A stretch of 64,000 nt of DNA, taken from positions 2,046,001 to 2,110,000 of the forward strand of contig NC_019978.1 of the NCBI RefSeq assembly GCF_000328625.1, given 5' to 3'. How positions within the stretch are numbered: the stretch's first letter is position 1; each line of letters begins with the position of its first letter. This DNA is from Halobacteroides halobius DSM 5150 (GTDB taxonomy: Bacteria > Bacillota > Halanaerobiia > Halobacteroidales > Halobacteroidaceae). Made by a program: the position numbers and the translations under genes. The notes under the pieces were generated by a model that was not told where the DNA came from, made no database searches, and was given only the letters and a program-made list of their open reading frames with translations. Shown here one piece after another: positions 44,202 to 53,023 of the stretch.

Positions 44202-45527
44202 TTAACCAATCATTATATCTTCTTCAGGATAGCGAATATTTGCTTTATGCCTTTTTTCTGCAATTGCAACTGCTAGAGTTACTGGACCAATCCTTCCTAA
44301 ATACATAGTAATAATAATTAATACCTTCCCGATCTCCGATAAACCAGCAGTTATACCTGTAGATAAACCTACAGTTGCGAAAGCAGATACTGTTTCAAAG
44401 AGAAGATCTAAAAATGGAGCTTCTTCAGTAATAGTTAAAATAATAGTTATTGTTGCTACATGTACTAAACCCAGCGCAACCACTGTTAGAGCATCCAAAA
44501 CTATTTCTCTATTTAACCTTCTCTTATAAATTTCTACATCATCTCTACCAGTTGCTCGAGAATATAGTACTGCTCCTATAGCACCTAAAGTAGTTGTTTT
44601 TACACCCCCTCCAGTAGAACCAGGGGACGCACCAATGAACATTAGTAAAATAACCAAAAAAATGCTTGAATCCCTTAGAACTCCCATTGAAACAGTAGCA
44701 AACCCAGCTGTTCTCGGAGTTACTGCTAAAAAATAAGAAGCCAATAATTTGCCCTTAAGTGATAATTTACCCATTGTCTGAGGATTAGAATACTCTAGTA
44801 TAAAAAAAATAATAAAACTTAACATGATTAAAACTAATGTTATAGATAAGACCATCTTAGTTTGCAATGAAAATCTTTTAAACTTCTTTTTAGAATAAAC
44901 TTCGGCAATTACTGCAAAGCCAATCCCACCTAAAATAATTAAACTAGTTATCGTTAAATTAACTGTTAAATCACTAGTAAAATTTAATAAACTATTTCCA
45001 AATAAGTCAAAACCGGCATTATTAAAGGCTGAAATCGAATGAAAGATCCCATAATAAACTGCTTTTCCTACTGGCATATCCTGAGCAAGTCTAATAGATA
45101 GTATTAAAGCCCCTAATCCTTCAATAGTAAAAGTTACGGCTACAACATACTTTACTAACTGTAAAACTCCTGATAACTGAAATTGATCTAAATCATCTAA
45201 AATCATTAATCTATGTTTTAATGTTACCTTTTTTCCAATTAAAAGAGCAAGTAAAGTAGACATAATCATAAGTCCTAAACCTCCAATTTGAATCAAACAC
45301 ATAATAACAAGTTCCCCAAAAAAACTAAAATAAGCTACAGTATTCTCTACTATTAAACCTGTTACTGCAGCAGCAGAAGTAGCAGTAAATAAAGCATCTA
45401 AAAAATTCATTCCTTGACCATCAGTAGTTGCTATTGGTAAAGTTAATAATAATCCTCCTCCAAACATTATAATAGCGTATCCCATAGATAATATTTGAGC
45501 CGAACTTAACTCATTAATCTTCTTCAT
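44202..45527 (-). CDS. K+ uptake channel subunit TrkH/KtrB, copy 1
   Basis: About 441 aa, eight-helix MPM-type K+ translocating subunit. The four selectivity-filter repeats can be read: AAVTGLIVENT, FNNAGFDLFGNS, TPRTAGFATVSM and FATVGLSTGITA, each with its filter glycine. I place the start at ATG 45525-45527 (MKKINELSS) eight bases after AGAGGTGG, which matches the N-terminus of copy 2; an upstream GTG has no ribosome binding site. Helps keep high cytoplasmic K+. Confidence 0.94.
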   Translation of the reverse strand: MKKINELSSAQILSMGYAIIMFGGGLLLTLPIATTDGQGMNFLDALFTATSAAAVTGLIVENTVAYFSFFGELVIMCLIQIGGLGLMIMSTLLALLIGKKVTLKHRLMILDDLDQFQLSGVLQLVKYVVAVTFTIEGLGALILSIRLAQDMPVGKAVYYGIFHSISAFNNAGFDLFGNSLLNFTSDLTVNLTITSLIILGGIGFAVIAEVYSKKKFKRFSLQTKMVLSITLVLIMLSFIIFFILEYSNPQTMGKLSLKGKLLASYFLAVTPRTAGFATVSMGVLRDSSIFLVILLMFIGASPGSTGGGVKTTTLGAIGAVLYSRATGRDDVEIYKRRLNREIVLDALTVVALGLVHVATITIILTITEEAPFLDLLFETVSAFATVGLSTGITAGLSEIGKVLIIITMYLGRIGPVTLAVAIAEKRHKANIRYPEEDIMIG

Positions 45528-45553
45528 CTCTATATCCACCTCTATTATATCCT

Positions 45554-45590
45554 ATAATAAGAAAAGACTACAGCAGGCTGCTGTAGTCTT
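45554..45590 (-). terminator. Terminator separating the two K+ uptake pairs
   Basis: Minus strand: AAGACTACAGCA and TGCTGTAGTCTT around GCC (45564-45590), followed by TTCTTATTATAGG. It lies between ktrA copy 2 and ktrB copy 1, so each pair may be a separate transcription unit or attenuated read-through. Confidence 0.72.
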
Positions 45591-45637
45591 AGTCTATATT
45601 TAAAATTACCATTTTTTTATTTTTTATGTATATAAAT

Positions 45638-46285
45638 TTAATAGTGTTTTAATTGACTTAAGCCTTTTTCTTGGCCCATAACTACTAATACATCATTAGC
45701 ATTAATTACAGCTTCTGCTTCTGGTGAAACATTAACATCATCATTAGATTTAATAGCTAACACATTTACCCCAAACTTACTTCGCAAATCTAATTCTTTT
45801 AAACTCTTTCCAGTAAGTTTATCTGAAGCAATCAATTCTGCTATACTATAATTAGGTGCTAATTCAATATAATCCAAAACATTAGCAGAGACTAAATTAT
45901 TAGCTACTCTAGCTCCCATATCTCGTTCAGGATAAACTACTTTATCAGCACCAACTTTACTTAATAACTTCCCATGAAGATTATCTTGAGCCTTAACTAC
46001 CACATGAGATACTCCTAATTCTTTTAAAACTAAAGTCGCCAAAATATTACCATGAATATTAGAACCAATAGCTACAATTGCTATATCGAATTCATCAACC
46101 CCTAATTTCTGCAAAGTTTCTTCAGAAGTGGCATCTGCTTGTACCGCATGGGTTACTTGATTACTAATCTCCTGTACTTTCTCTTCATCAATATCGATTG
46201 CTAACACATCATGTTCTTTGTTAGCTAGAGTGGTAGCCACACTCGTACCAAAACGACCTAAACCTACTACTATAAATTGTCTCAT
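45638..46285 (-). CDS. K+ uptake regulatory subunit TrkA/KtrA, copy 2
   Basis: 215 aa, the paralog of 43532-44179. FIVVGLGRFGTSVATTL is the nucleotide loop; SLKELDLRSKFGVNVLAIKS the RCK_C start. AAGGGGGATAATA precedes the ATG. It is adjacent to its channel subunit (12 bp gap). Confidence 0.94.
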   Translation of the reverse strand: MRQFIVVGLGRFGTSVATTLANKEHDVLAIDIDEEKVQEISNQVTHAVQADATSEETLQKLGVDEFDIAIVAIGSNIHGNILATLVLKELGVSHVVVKAQDNLHGKLLSKVGADKVVYPERDMGARVANNLVSANVLDYIELAPNYSIAELIASDKLTGKSLKELDLRSKFGVNVLAIKSNDDVNVSPEAEAVINANDVLVVMGQEKGLSQLKHY

Positions 46286-46297
46286 TATTATCCCCCT

Positions 46298-47632
46298 TTA
46301 ACCAACTAAAATTTTCTCTTCTGGATATCTAATGTTAGCCTTATGTCTTTTTTCCGCCACCGCAACTGCAAGAGTTAATGGGCCAACTCGACCAGCAAAC
46401 ATAGTCAAAATAATCAAAACTCTACCTATTACTGATAAATTACCCGTTACCCCAGTAGATAAACCTACTGTTCCAAATGCAGATACTGTTTCAAACAATA
46501 AATCTAAAAACGGAGCTTTCTCTGTAATCGTCAAAATAGTAGTTACTAAAGCAACTATAGTTAAGGCAATAAGACAGATAGATAAAGCATCAAAGATAAC
46601 TTCTTTATCAAGCCTTCGTTTATAAACTTCAATATCATCCTTCCCAGTTACTCTAGAATATAATACTGCCAATAAAGCCCCAAATGTAGTTGTCTTAATT
46701 CCCCCACCAGTTGAACCAGGTGAAGCACCAATAAACATCAAAATAATTACAAAAAATATAGTAGAGCTTCTTAAAGCACCTGTTGGTACAGTATTAAACC
46801 CTGCCGTTCTAGGAGTTACTGATAGAAAATAAGAAGCTAATAATTTATCCCCTAAAGGTAACTTACCTAATGTAGCCGGGTTAGAATGTTCTAATATAAA
46901 AGCCCCTATCATCCCTACAACAATTAAAATAGCCGTTACACTTAAAACTAACTTAGTCTGTAAAGAAAAATTCTTAAATTTTTTACCATCATAGATTTCA
47001 GCAATTACAGCAAAGCCAATTCCACCTAAAATAATCAAACTAGTTATTGTTAGATTAACTGTTATATCACCAGTGAAGTTTTCTAAACTATTACCAAAAA
47101 TATCAAAACCAGCATTATTAAAAGCTGATACTGAATGAAAAATGGCAAAGTAAATTGCCTTTCCTAAGGGCATATCTTGAATAAATCTAGTAAATAATAA
47201 TAAAGCCCCTGTTCCTTCAATAGTAAAAGTAACAGCTATAACATACTTAACTAATTGTAAAATTCCTGATAATTCAAACTGGTCCAAGTCATCTTGAATC
47301 ATTAATCTATGCTTTAAGGTTACTCTTTTCCCAACTAAAAAAACAAATAAGGTCGACATACTCATAATCCCTAAACCACCAATTTGAATTAAACACATAA
47401 TCACTACTTGACCAAAGGTAGTAAAAAAACTAGCAGTATTTTCTACTATTAAACCTGTTACTGCCGTTGCTGAAGTAGCAGTAAACACAGCATCTAAAAA
47501 ATTCATTCCTTGTCCATTTGTAGTTGCTATTGGTAAAGTTAATAATAGTGCTCCTAGTAAAATAACTGTTGAATAGCCTAAAGATAATATCTGAGCTGAA
47601 CTTAAATTATAAAGGTTAAAAAACTTTTTCAT
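46298..47632 (-). CDS. K+ uptake channel subunit TrkH/KtrB, copy 2
   Basis: 444 aa, the paralog of 44202-45527 with the same filter repeats (TAVTGLIVENT, FNNAGFDIFGNS, TPRTAGFNTVPT, FGTVGLSTGVTG). Substitutions are spread over loops and helices rather than clustered, suggesting an old duplication with continued selection. Starts downstream of the group II intron remnant; its own promoter was not identified. Confidence 0.94.
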   Translation of the reverse strand: MKKFFNLYNLSSAQILSLGYSTVILLGALLLTLPIATTNGQGMNFLDAVFTATSATAVTGLIVENTASFFTTFGQVVIMCLIQIGGLGIMSMSTLFVFLVGKRVTLKHRLMIQDDLDQFELSGILQLVKYVIAVTFTIEGTGALLLFTRFIQDMPLGKAIYFAIFHSVSAFNNAGFDIFGNSLENFTGDITVNLTITSLIILGGIGFAVIAEIYDGKKFKNFSLQTKLVLSVTAILIVVGMIGAFILEHSNPATLGKLPLGDKLLASYFLSVTPRTAGFNTVPTGALRSSTIFFVIILMFIGASPGSTGGGIKTTTFGALLAVLYSRVTGKDDIEVYKRRLDKEVIFDALSICLIALTIVALVTTILTITEKAPFLDLLFETVSAFGTVGLSTGVTGNLSVIGRVLIILTMFAGRVGPLTLAVAVAEKRHKANIRYPEEKILVG

Positions 47633-47684
47633 ATCTACACCTCACTTCCTAATATAGAAACTAATGATGGATGGCTTAAAACAA

Positions 47685-48160
47685 AATAAAGTAGGACCAG
47701 CCTCACGGCTGGGACCTCTTGTCAAACTGCACGTACGGTTCTCCCGTATACAGCTTTCGGTCATTGTTGCTCCTTAACAGAGAGTAAGTTATCGTCTTTG
47801 TGTTGCCACAAATGTATATTTTACTCTTGTCTAAAGCACATCGGTAAGCAGTGATTCTAGTCCTAAATCTCTTAATATTTTATTAGGAAGGCGATAATTC
47901 TGCCCTTTCGCCTTCTTTCCTTCTATAAAACAACGTACTCTCATTCTTATCCAACCATCTAACTTTTTATATAGTCCTTTAATATTTCCTAGTAGAAAAC
48001 TATTACCCCAACCTCTAATAATTAAATTAAGCTCATCAATCATTACAGCTACTCCTATTGACCTATTCCTTTTGGTTTTCTTTCTTACTTTATCCTTACT
48101 AAAACCACTAAGTGATTTTAGATTCGCCCCAAAAAAGTGGGTCCCCCGCTTTCATACTAA
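47685..48160 (-). mobile_element. 5'-truncated group II intron (3' end with maturase fragment)
   Basis: Minus strand. The end of an intron-encoded reverse transcriptase/maturase (see 47831-48156) is followed, after a linker, by a domain V-like 34-mer: AAGCTGTATACGG, loop GAGA, CCGTACGTGCAGTTT (about 47718-47752), keeping the AGC triad region with base-pair-preserving changes. Domain VI-like sequence ends in CCTACTTTAT near 47685. No 5' intron domains or RT core are present, so it cannot splice or move by itself. Confidence 0.8.
47831..48156 (-). pseudogene. Group II intron maturase, C-terminal fragment
   Basis: The intact C-terminus MIDELNLIIRGWGNSFLLGN, then KLDGWIRMRVRCF, LRDLGLESLL matches the X/thumb-GIIM end of LtrA-type proteins. 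The frame stays open without a start from a TGA near 48157 through HFFGANLKSLSGFSKDKVRK, then MIDELN; the core RT domains (YADD motif) are missing. It is a remnant, about 70-108 aa. Nearest ATG is at 48041-48043. Confidence 0.82.
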
Positions 48161-48241
48161 ATATGAAATTCGGCATAGAGTATATATTCTATTTTATTTT
48201 CTACTATTATAACTCTTCTTTTAATTAGTTGTCAACTATAA

Positions 48242-48595
48242 TTATAAATTTTCTTTAGCTAAATTAACTAATTCAGCAAAACCTTCTTCATCATTAACAG
48301 CCATATCAGCTAACATTTTTCTATTAATCTCAACATCAGCTTGCTTTAGACCGTGAATGAATCTACTATAAGATAAATCATTTAATCTAGCTGCTGCATT
48401 AATTCTACTAATCCATAACTTTCTAAAGTTTCTTTTCTTTTGCTTTCTATCTCTATAAGCATAATTTAAGGACTTCATTACCTGTTCTGTAGCTGGTCTA
48501 TATAATTTACTTTTAGTTCCAAAATAACCTTTTGCTAGTCTAAGAATCTTCTTTCTTTTTTTTCTTCTTTTATTACCTCGTTTGGCCCGTGGCAT
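48242..48595 (-). CDS. rplT: 50S ribosomal protein L20
   Basis: 117 aa, normal length. The basic N-terminal tail ([18 protein letters not shown]) and the core [20 protein letters not shown] are characteristic. L20 is needed for early 50S assembly and in firmicutes represses its own operon by binding the infC leader. Last gene of infC-rpmI-rplT; AGGAGG precedes the ATG. Confidence 0.98.
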   Translation of the reverse strand: MPRAKRGNKRRKKRKKILRLAKGYFGTKSKLYRPATEQVMKSLNYAYRDRKQKKRNFRKLWISRINAAARLNDLSYSRFIHGLKQADVEINRKMLADMAVNDEEGFAELVNLAKENL

Positions 48596-48619
48596 AAATC
48601 ATAACCTCCTATAAAGTTT

Positions 48620-48817
48620 TTATTCATATGGTAAAAGTTTTTCTAAACGTTTCTGATCACACTTTTTGACTGTAGCATCTTTATTTAATTTCCTTTTACG
48701 GTTTGCACTCTTTTTAGTATTCAAATGATTCTTAAAACCTTTTTTTCGCTTAAATTTACCTTTTCCTGTCTTCTTAAATCGTTTCTTAGAACCTTTATGT
48801 GACTTCATCTTACCCAT
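48620..48817 (-). CDS. rpmI: 50S ribosomal protein L35
   Basis: 65 aa, very basic. MGKMKSHKGSKKRFKKTGKG and KSANRKRKLNKDATVKKCD match L35. It lies 21-24 bp from both neighbours in infC-rpmI-rplT. Confidence 0.98.
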   Translation of the reverse strand: MGKMKSHKGSKKRFKKTGKGKFKRKKGFKNHLNTKKSANRKRKLNKDATVKKCDQKRLEKLLPYE

Positions 48818-48838
48818 AGGTTTTCCCTCCTATTCTTA

Positions 48839-49357
48839 TTAGCTTTTATCACTCTTTGGAGTAATAAACATCAACATATTTCTGCCTTCCATTGTAGGCT
48901 TTTTAGAAATCTTACCTATATCAGAAACTTGCTCAGCTAATCTATCCATTAATTCATAACCAAGATCTTTATGAACAATTTCTCTACCTCTAAATCTTAA
49001 ACTAACCTTAACTTTATTTTTATTATTTAAAAACCTTTTGGCCATTTTAACCTTAACATTAAAGTCATGGTCTTCAATATTAGCACTTAATTGAACTTCT
49101 TTAGTCTTCATTACATTTTGATTCTTTTTAGCTTCTTTAGCTTTTTTAGCTTGCTCATACTTATACTTACCATAATCCATAATCTTACATACAGGCGGTT
49201 TTGCCTGAGGAGCAACTTCAGCTAAATCTAAACCTTTCTCTTCAGCTAAACTTAAACCTTTCTTTAAAGACATAATCCCAATTTGTTCTCCATCATTATC
49301 AACGACTCTAACCTCTCGAGCTCTAATTTTCTCATTAACTCGTAAATCCGTACTAAT
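48839..49357 (-). CDS. infC: Translation initiation factor IF-3 (ATT start)
   Basis: 172 aa. The reading frame extends 28 codons upstream of the first ATG (49273), and the added residues STDLRVNEKIRAREVRVVDN are the conserved IF-3 N-domain. The start is ATT at 49355-49357, 9 nt after AGGAGGTG. ATT initiation is the rule for infC and lets IF-3 limit its own synthesis by discriminating against rare start codons. Both domains are complete (PPVCKIMDYGKYKYEQAKK, VKVSLRFRGREIVH). Confidence 0.96.
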   Translation of the reverse strand: MSTDLRVNEKIRAREVRVVDNDGEQIGIMSLKKGLSLAEEKGLDLAEVAPQAKPPVCKIMDYGKYKYEQAKKAKEAKKNQNVMKTKEVQLSANIEDHDFNVKVKMAKRFLNNKNKVKVSLRFRGREIVHKDLGYELMDRLAEQVSDIGKISKKPTMEGRNMLMFITPKSDKS

Positions 49358-49373
49358 TTTACACGCACCTCCT

Positions 49374-49520
49374 AAATAAAAAAAGATGACCTTTTTGATT
49401 AGGTCACCCGCAGTTGCTAAAATTAGACATACATATCCCTAAAATAATAGTTTGCATGCTAACTTTATTGACCCAAAGCTACTATCTTTAGGTGAGAAGC
49501 GGATGACTTCTACTTTATTG
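49374..49520 (-). promoter_or_regulatory. infC leader with terminator (L20-type attenuator)
   Basis: About 150 nt between the promoter and infC. It contains an inner stem-loop region (GAAGTCATCCGCTTCTCACC, 49489-49508) and ends with GGTGACC/GGTCATC (49385-49408) followed by TTTTTTTATTT, an intrinsic terminator directly before the AGGAGGTG of infC. In Bacillus the equivalent leader mimics an rRNA site bound by L20. Structure identity with the L20 leader family is inferred. Confidence 0.75.
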
Positions 49521-49529
49521 TCTTTAATT

Positions 49530-49558
49530 AGTATAACATAGAGGTAAAAATTCGTCAA
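49530..49558 (-). promoter_or_regulatory. Promoter of infC-rpmI-rplT
   Basis: Minus strand: -35 TTGACG (49553-49558), 17-bp spacer, -10 TATACT (49530-49535). Confidence 0.82.
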
Positions 49559-49606
49559 GCAAGTATTTTACTTTATTGATATATAGGTTAACATTTAGAT
49601 TACTGT

Positions 49607-49656
49607 GAGAGGGGTTCTACTAGATAAATTTCTTAAAATTGTTGCGAACCCCTCTC
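49607..49656 (-). repeat. Inverted repeat after thrS
   Basis: The arms GAGAGGGGTTC (49607-49617) and GAACCCCTCTC (49646-49656) are perfect complements around a 28-nt AT-rich loop. No T-run follows on either strand, so this could be a Rho-independent terminator without a tail or another structure. It separates thrS from the infC promoter. Confidence 0.55.
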
Positions 49657-49679
49657 CCAATAATTGTAATCAATTACTC

Positions 49680-51593
49680 TTAATTTTTATCCTCTATTTC
49701 ATCTACAAGTTTTGCTTTAAATTCATCTACTGCAGTTGCTCCTAGATCTCCTTCACGTCTATGACGAACAGACACTGTCTTATCTTCAACTTCATTGTCT
49801 CCTACTATTAACATATAAGGGATTTGTTGCACTTGTGCTTCTCTGATTTTATATCCCATTTTTTCTTGTCTGGCATCTACTTCTACCCTAACCCCAGCAT
49901 CTTCTAACTCTTTTTTAAGATCATAGGCATAATCTAGATGATCATCAGTAATTGGAATTATCTCTGCTTGAACTGGGGCCAACCAGGTTGGGAATGCACC
50001 AGCATAATGTTCAATTAAAATTCCCATAAACCGTTCTAGACTGCCATAAATAGCTCTATGAATCATTACAGGACGATGTTCTTCTCCATCTTCGCCAATA
50101 TAAGTTAAATCAAAACGTTCTGGCATTTGGAAATCAAGTTGAATTGTTCCACACTGCCAAGTACGACCTAAGCAATCTTCAAGTTGAAAGTCAATTTTTG
50201 GCCCATAAAAAGCCCCATCTCCTTCATTAACTACATAATCTAAATCATTATCAACTATAGCTTCTCTTAAAGCAGCAGTAGCTTTGGCCCATAATTGATC
50301 AGATCCCATTGCTTTATCAGGTCTAGTACTTAACTCTACACTATATTTAAATCCAAATGTACTATAAATAGTATCAACTAATTGAATAACCCCACTTAAT
50401 TCATCTTTAATTTGATCTGGAAGGCAGAAAATATGGGCATCATCTTGAGTAAAGTTTCTTACTCGCATTAACCCATGTAAAGTTCCAGATAATTCATGGC
50501 GATGAACTAATCCTAATTCTCCCATCCTAATTGGTAAATCACGATAACTTCTCATCTTATCTTTATAAACTAAAATACCACCTGGACAATTCATTGGTTT
50601 AACAGCATAATTTTCTTCATCAATTTCAGTAAAATACATATCATCACTGTAATGATCCCAATGTCCAGATTGCTCCCATAACTGCTGATTTAAAATAATT
50701 GGGGTCTTAATTTCTTCATATCCTGCTTTACGATGTTCTTCCTTCCAAAAATCTATTAATTGGTTTCTAACTACCATTCCTTTAGGATGGAAGAATGGAA
50801 AACCTGGCCCTTCATCCTGTAAACTAAATAAGTCAAGCTTTTGTCCTATCTTTCTATGATCTCGTTTTTTAGCTTCTTCTAATCTATTTAAATGTTCCTT
50901 TAAACCTTTTTTCTTATAAAAGGCAGTAGCATAAATTCTTTGTAACATATCATTATTTTCATCTCCACGCCAATAAGCACCAGCTACATTCAATAATTTA
51001 AAAGCATTTGTCTTTAGCTTACCTGTTGAGGGTAAATGAGGTCCTCGACATAAATCTATAAAATTACCCTGTTGATAAAAACTTACAGTATCATCATCTA
51101 AATCCTTAATTAATTCTATCTTATACTCTTCATCTAACTCTTTCATCTTAGCAATTGCTTCTTCTTTAGATACTTCTAAACGTTCAATTTTATAATCTTC
51201 TTTAATAATTTCTTTCATTTCAGACTCTATCTTATCAAAATCATGCTCAGATATCTTATCTTCTAGATCAAAATCATAATAAAAACCATCATCAATTGTT
51301 GGCCCAATTGCTAAACTTACATCATTATATAATCTCTTTACTGCCTGTGCCATTACATGAGCAGCAGTATGTCGATAAACTTCTAATCCTTCTTTAGAAT
51401 CAATAGTAATAATTGCTAATTCAACATCTTCTGATATAGCATAATTAATATCAACTGCCTGTCCATCAACCTTTCCTGCTACAGCAGCTTTTCCTAGCCT
51501 TGGCCCGATATCAAACGCTACTTCTTTAATAGTAGTTCCTTGGTCATACTTCCTACTAGAACCATCTGGTAAAGTTACTTTCACTTTCTTCAT
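49680..51593 (-). CDS. thrS: Threonyl-tRNA synthetase
   Basis: 637 aa. TGS domain at 1-63 (VTLPDGSSRKYDQGTTIKEV), editing domain with YRHTAAHVMAQAV and the later CRGPHLP, class II catalytic core (HPKGMVVRNQLIDFW, MNCPGGILVYK, MIHRAIYGSLERFMG) and an anticodon-binding domain. The message has a T-box leader (51640-51900). Upstream neighbour ytxC matches the Bacillus order. Confidence 0.98.
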   Translation of the reverse strand: MKKVKVTLPDGSSRKYDQGTTIKEVAFDIGPRLGKAAVAGKVDGQAVDINYAISEDVELAIITIDSKEGLEVYRHTAAHVMAQAVKRLYNDVSLAIGPTIDDGFYYDFDLEDKISEHDFDKIESEMKEIIKEDYKIERLEVSKEEAIAKMKELDEEYKIELIKDLDDDTVSFYQQGNFIDLCRGPHLPSTGKLKTNAFKLLNVAGAYWRGDENNDMLQRIYATAFYKKKGLKEHLNRLEEAKKRDHRKIGQKLDLFSLQDEGPGFPFFHPKGMVVRNQLIDFWKEEHRKAGYEEIKTPIILNQQLWEQSGHWDHYSDDMYFTEIDEENYAVKPMNCPGGILVYKDKMRSYRDLPIRMGELGLVHRHELSGTLHGLMRVRNFTQDDAHIFCLPDQIKDELSGVIQLVDTIYSTFGFKYSVELSTRPDKAMGSDQLWAKATAALREAIVDNDLDYVVNEGDGAFYGPKIDFQLEDCLGRTWQCGTIQLDFQMPERFDLTYIGEDGEEHRPVMIHRAIYGSLERFMGILIEHYAGAFPTWLAPVQAEIIPITDDHLDYAYDLKKELEDAGVRVEVDARQEKMGYKIREAQVQQIPYMLIVGDNEVEDKTVSVRHRREGDLGATAVDEFKAKLVDEIEDKN

Positions 51594-51639
51594 CCTTTTA
51601 TCCTCCTATATTTTAATTATCATTTTTTATAATAAAACT

Positions 51640-51890
51640 AAAATAACCTCTCCATCTCTAATTTAGAGACGAAGAGGTCGTGGTTCCACTCTAATTAAAT
51701 CTATATTAATAACATAGATTTCGCTTAGTATAGATAACGGTTCTCACCGGGCTCCCTTACTTAATAATTGTTCAAGGGCCAACTCAAAGGTGGTTTTCAG
51801 TTAATTAACCTTAGGAGACTTCCAGTTTATAATCCCCATTCCCTTTAAAGGCTAAAATTAACATACTCGTCCTTATCAGTGTTATTACGA
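51640..51890 (-). promoter_or_regulatory. T-box riboswitch leader of thrS
   Basis: Minus strand: the T-box AGAGTGGAACCACGACC (51677-51693) overlaps a terminator stem ACCTCTTCGTCTCTAA/TTAGAGATGGAGAGGT (51645-51680) with a T-rich tail. The Stem I region contains GAAAACCACC (51789-51798), giving an ACC threonine specifier. Uncharged tRNA-Thr should allow read-through into thrS. Specifier position is inferred. Confidence 0.9.
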
Positions 51891-51905
51891 TATTAACTTA
51901 TCATA

Positions 51906-51934
51906 ATTATACTTCTCCCCAAAACTAATGTCAA
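51906..51934 (-). promoter_or_regulatory. Promoter of the thrS T-box leader
   Basis: Minus strand: -35 TTGACA (51929-51934), 17-bp spacer, -10 TATAAT (51906-51911). Consensus sigma-A hexamers. Confidence 0.9.
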
Positions 51935-51953
51935 GCTTATTTTAGTATTTGAT

Positions 51954-52838
51954 CTACTCAAGTTCATTAAGATCATTCAACTCACAATAATTACATCCCA
52001 AACAAATTGAAATCCGATCAGTAAAAATTTTCTTTAAGGTCTTAATTATAGATATCGGCTTATCAAAATGAATAATAATTTCTTTAGGAGCAATACTAAT
52101 TAAAGCACTAATTAATAAATCTTCATCATGTAATTTATCATCTACCATCTGTAATATATATTCATCTAAAAAAATATTTTCTAGTACAATTCCGTTACTA
52201 TCTAATAACTGAAAGTTACCATTTTTAGTCTTAATTACATTTACTAATTCATTCTTAGTTGTTTGATTATCAATAAATGATTTAAGCAGATAAATAAATT
52301 CTTGATTTTCACGTTCAACCATATAATCCTCTACTGCACCCTCAATAGCCAATTTTAGTTCTGCTAAATAGTCCTTCAGTCTAAATCGAATAAAACCTTC
52401 TAGGATGAATTCATCTTCTGACTTAAGATAATCAATAATCTCTAATAAAACTTTATTTTTTCGTTGAATTTTAGAGATGATTTCCTCATTATCTTGACTA
52501 ACCAAAAAATTAAGTCTATCATATGCCATTTCTAAAATTATTTCTTTTTCTTCAGTAGAAAAATAATTATAATTATTTTTAAGAATTTTATCTAATAAAT
52601 CACTTTCAAAATAATTAATAATTATATCTGATAAAGCATTAGCAATATACTCTCTGAATATATCTATTGAAAATTGCTCTTCCTCTTTATATTTACATTC
52701 GAAAAATACTATATTATTTTCAACAATTCTATTTATTTCAATTTCTATACCATCTTCTCGTAAAAAACCTAATTCAAAATACAATCTCTCTTCTAAATTG
52801 TTAATATAATTATTACTTCCAATCCTGACCAAAGTCAT
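51954..52838 (-). CDS. ytxC: Putative sporulation protein YtxC
   Basis: 294 aa, acidic and largely helical, with no signal peptide. The segment EGFIRFRLKDYLAELKLAIE and the C-terminal SICLGCNYC match the YtxC sporulation family, found in spore formers next to thrS. The molecular role is unknown. GGAGGTGGGAGGG precedes the ATG. A sporulation-type -10-like CATATACTA lies about 50 bp upstream, but I could not confirm a matching -35. Confidence 0.82.
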   Translation of the reverse strand: MTLVRIGSNNYINNLEERLYFELGFLREDGIEIEINRIVENNIVFFECKYKEEEQFSIDIFREYIANALSDIIINYFESDLLDKILKNNYNYFSTEEKEIILEMAYDRLNFLVSQDNEEIISKIQRKNKVLLEIIDYLKSEDEFILEGFIRFRLKDYLAELKLAIEGAVEDYMVERENQEFIYLLKSFIDNQTTKNELVNVIKTKNGNFQLLDSNGIVLENIFLDEYILQMVDDKLHDEDLLISALISIAPKEIIIHFDKPISIIKTLKKIFTDRISICLGCNYCELNDLNELE

Positions 52839-53023
52839 TTATCCCTCCCACCTCCTAAAAAACAATACTATAATAGTATATGTATCCTAAAACTATTATA
52901 TACTCTAAAAGAGAGGGGTAAATGTCAATATTTTTATTTCAAAAACAAAATTCACTTATCCTTTTAGCAAATAATAAAGCTCTCCATTACCTTGGCCCGA
53001 AAAAATAAAAAATGACCTTTAAC

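Noticed and set aside
52850-52900. Sigma-E/K promoter for ytxC
   Set aside because: A CATATACTA -10-like string is present but no convincing -35 at the right distance, and the region is AT-rich enough for chance matches.
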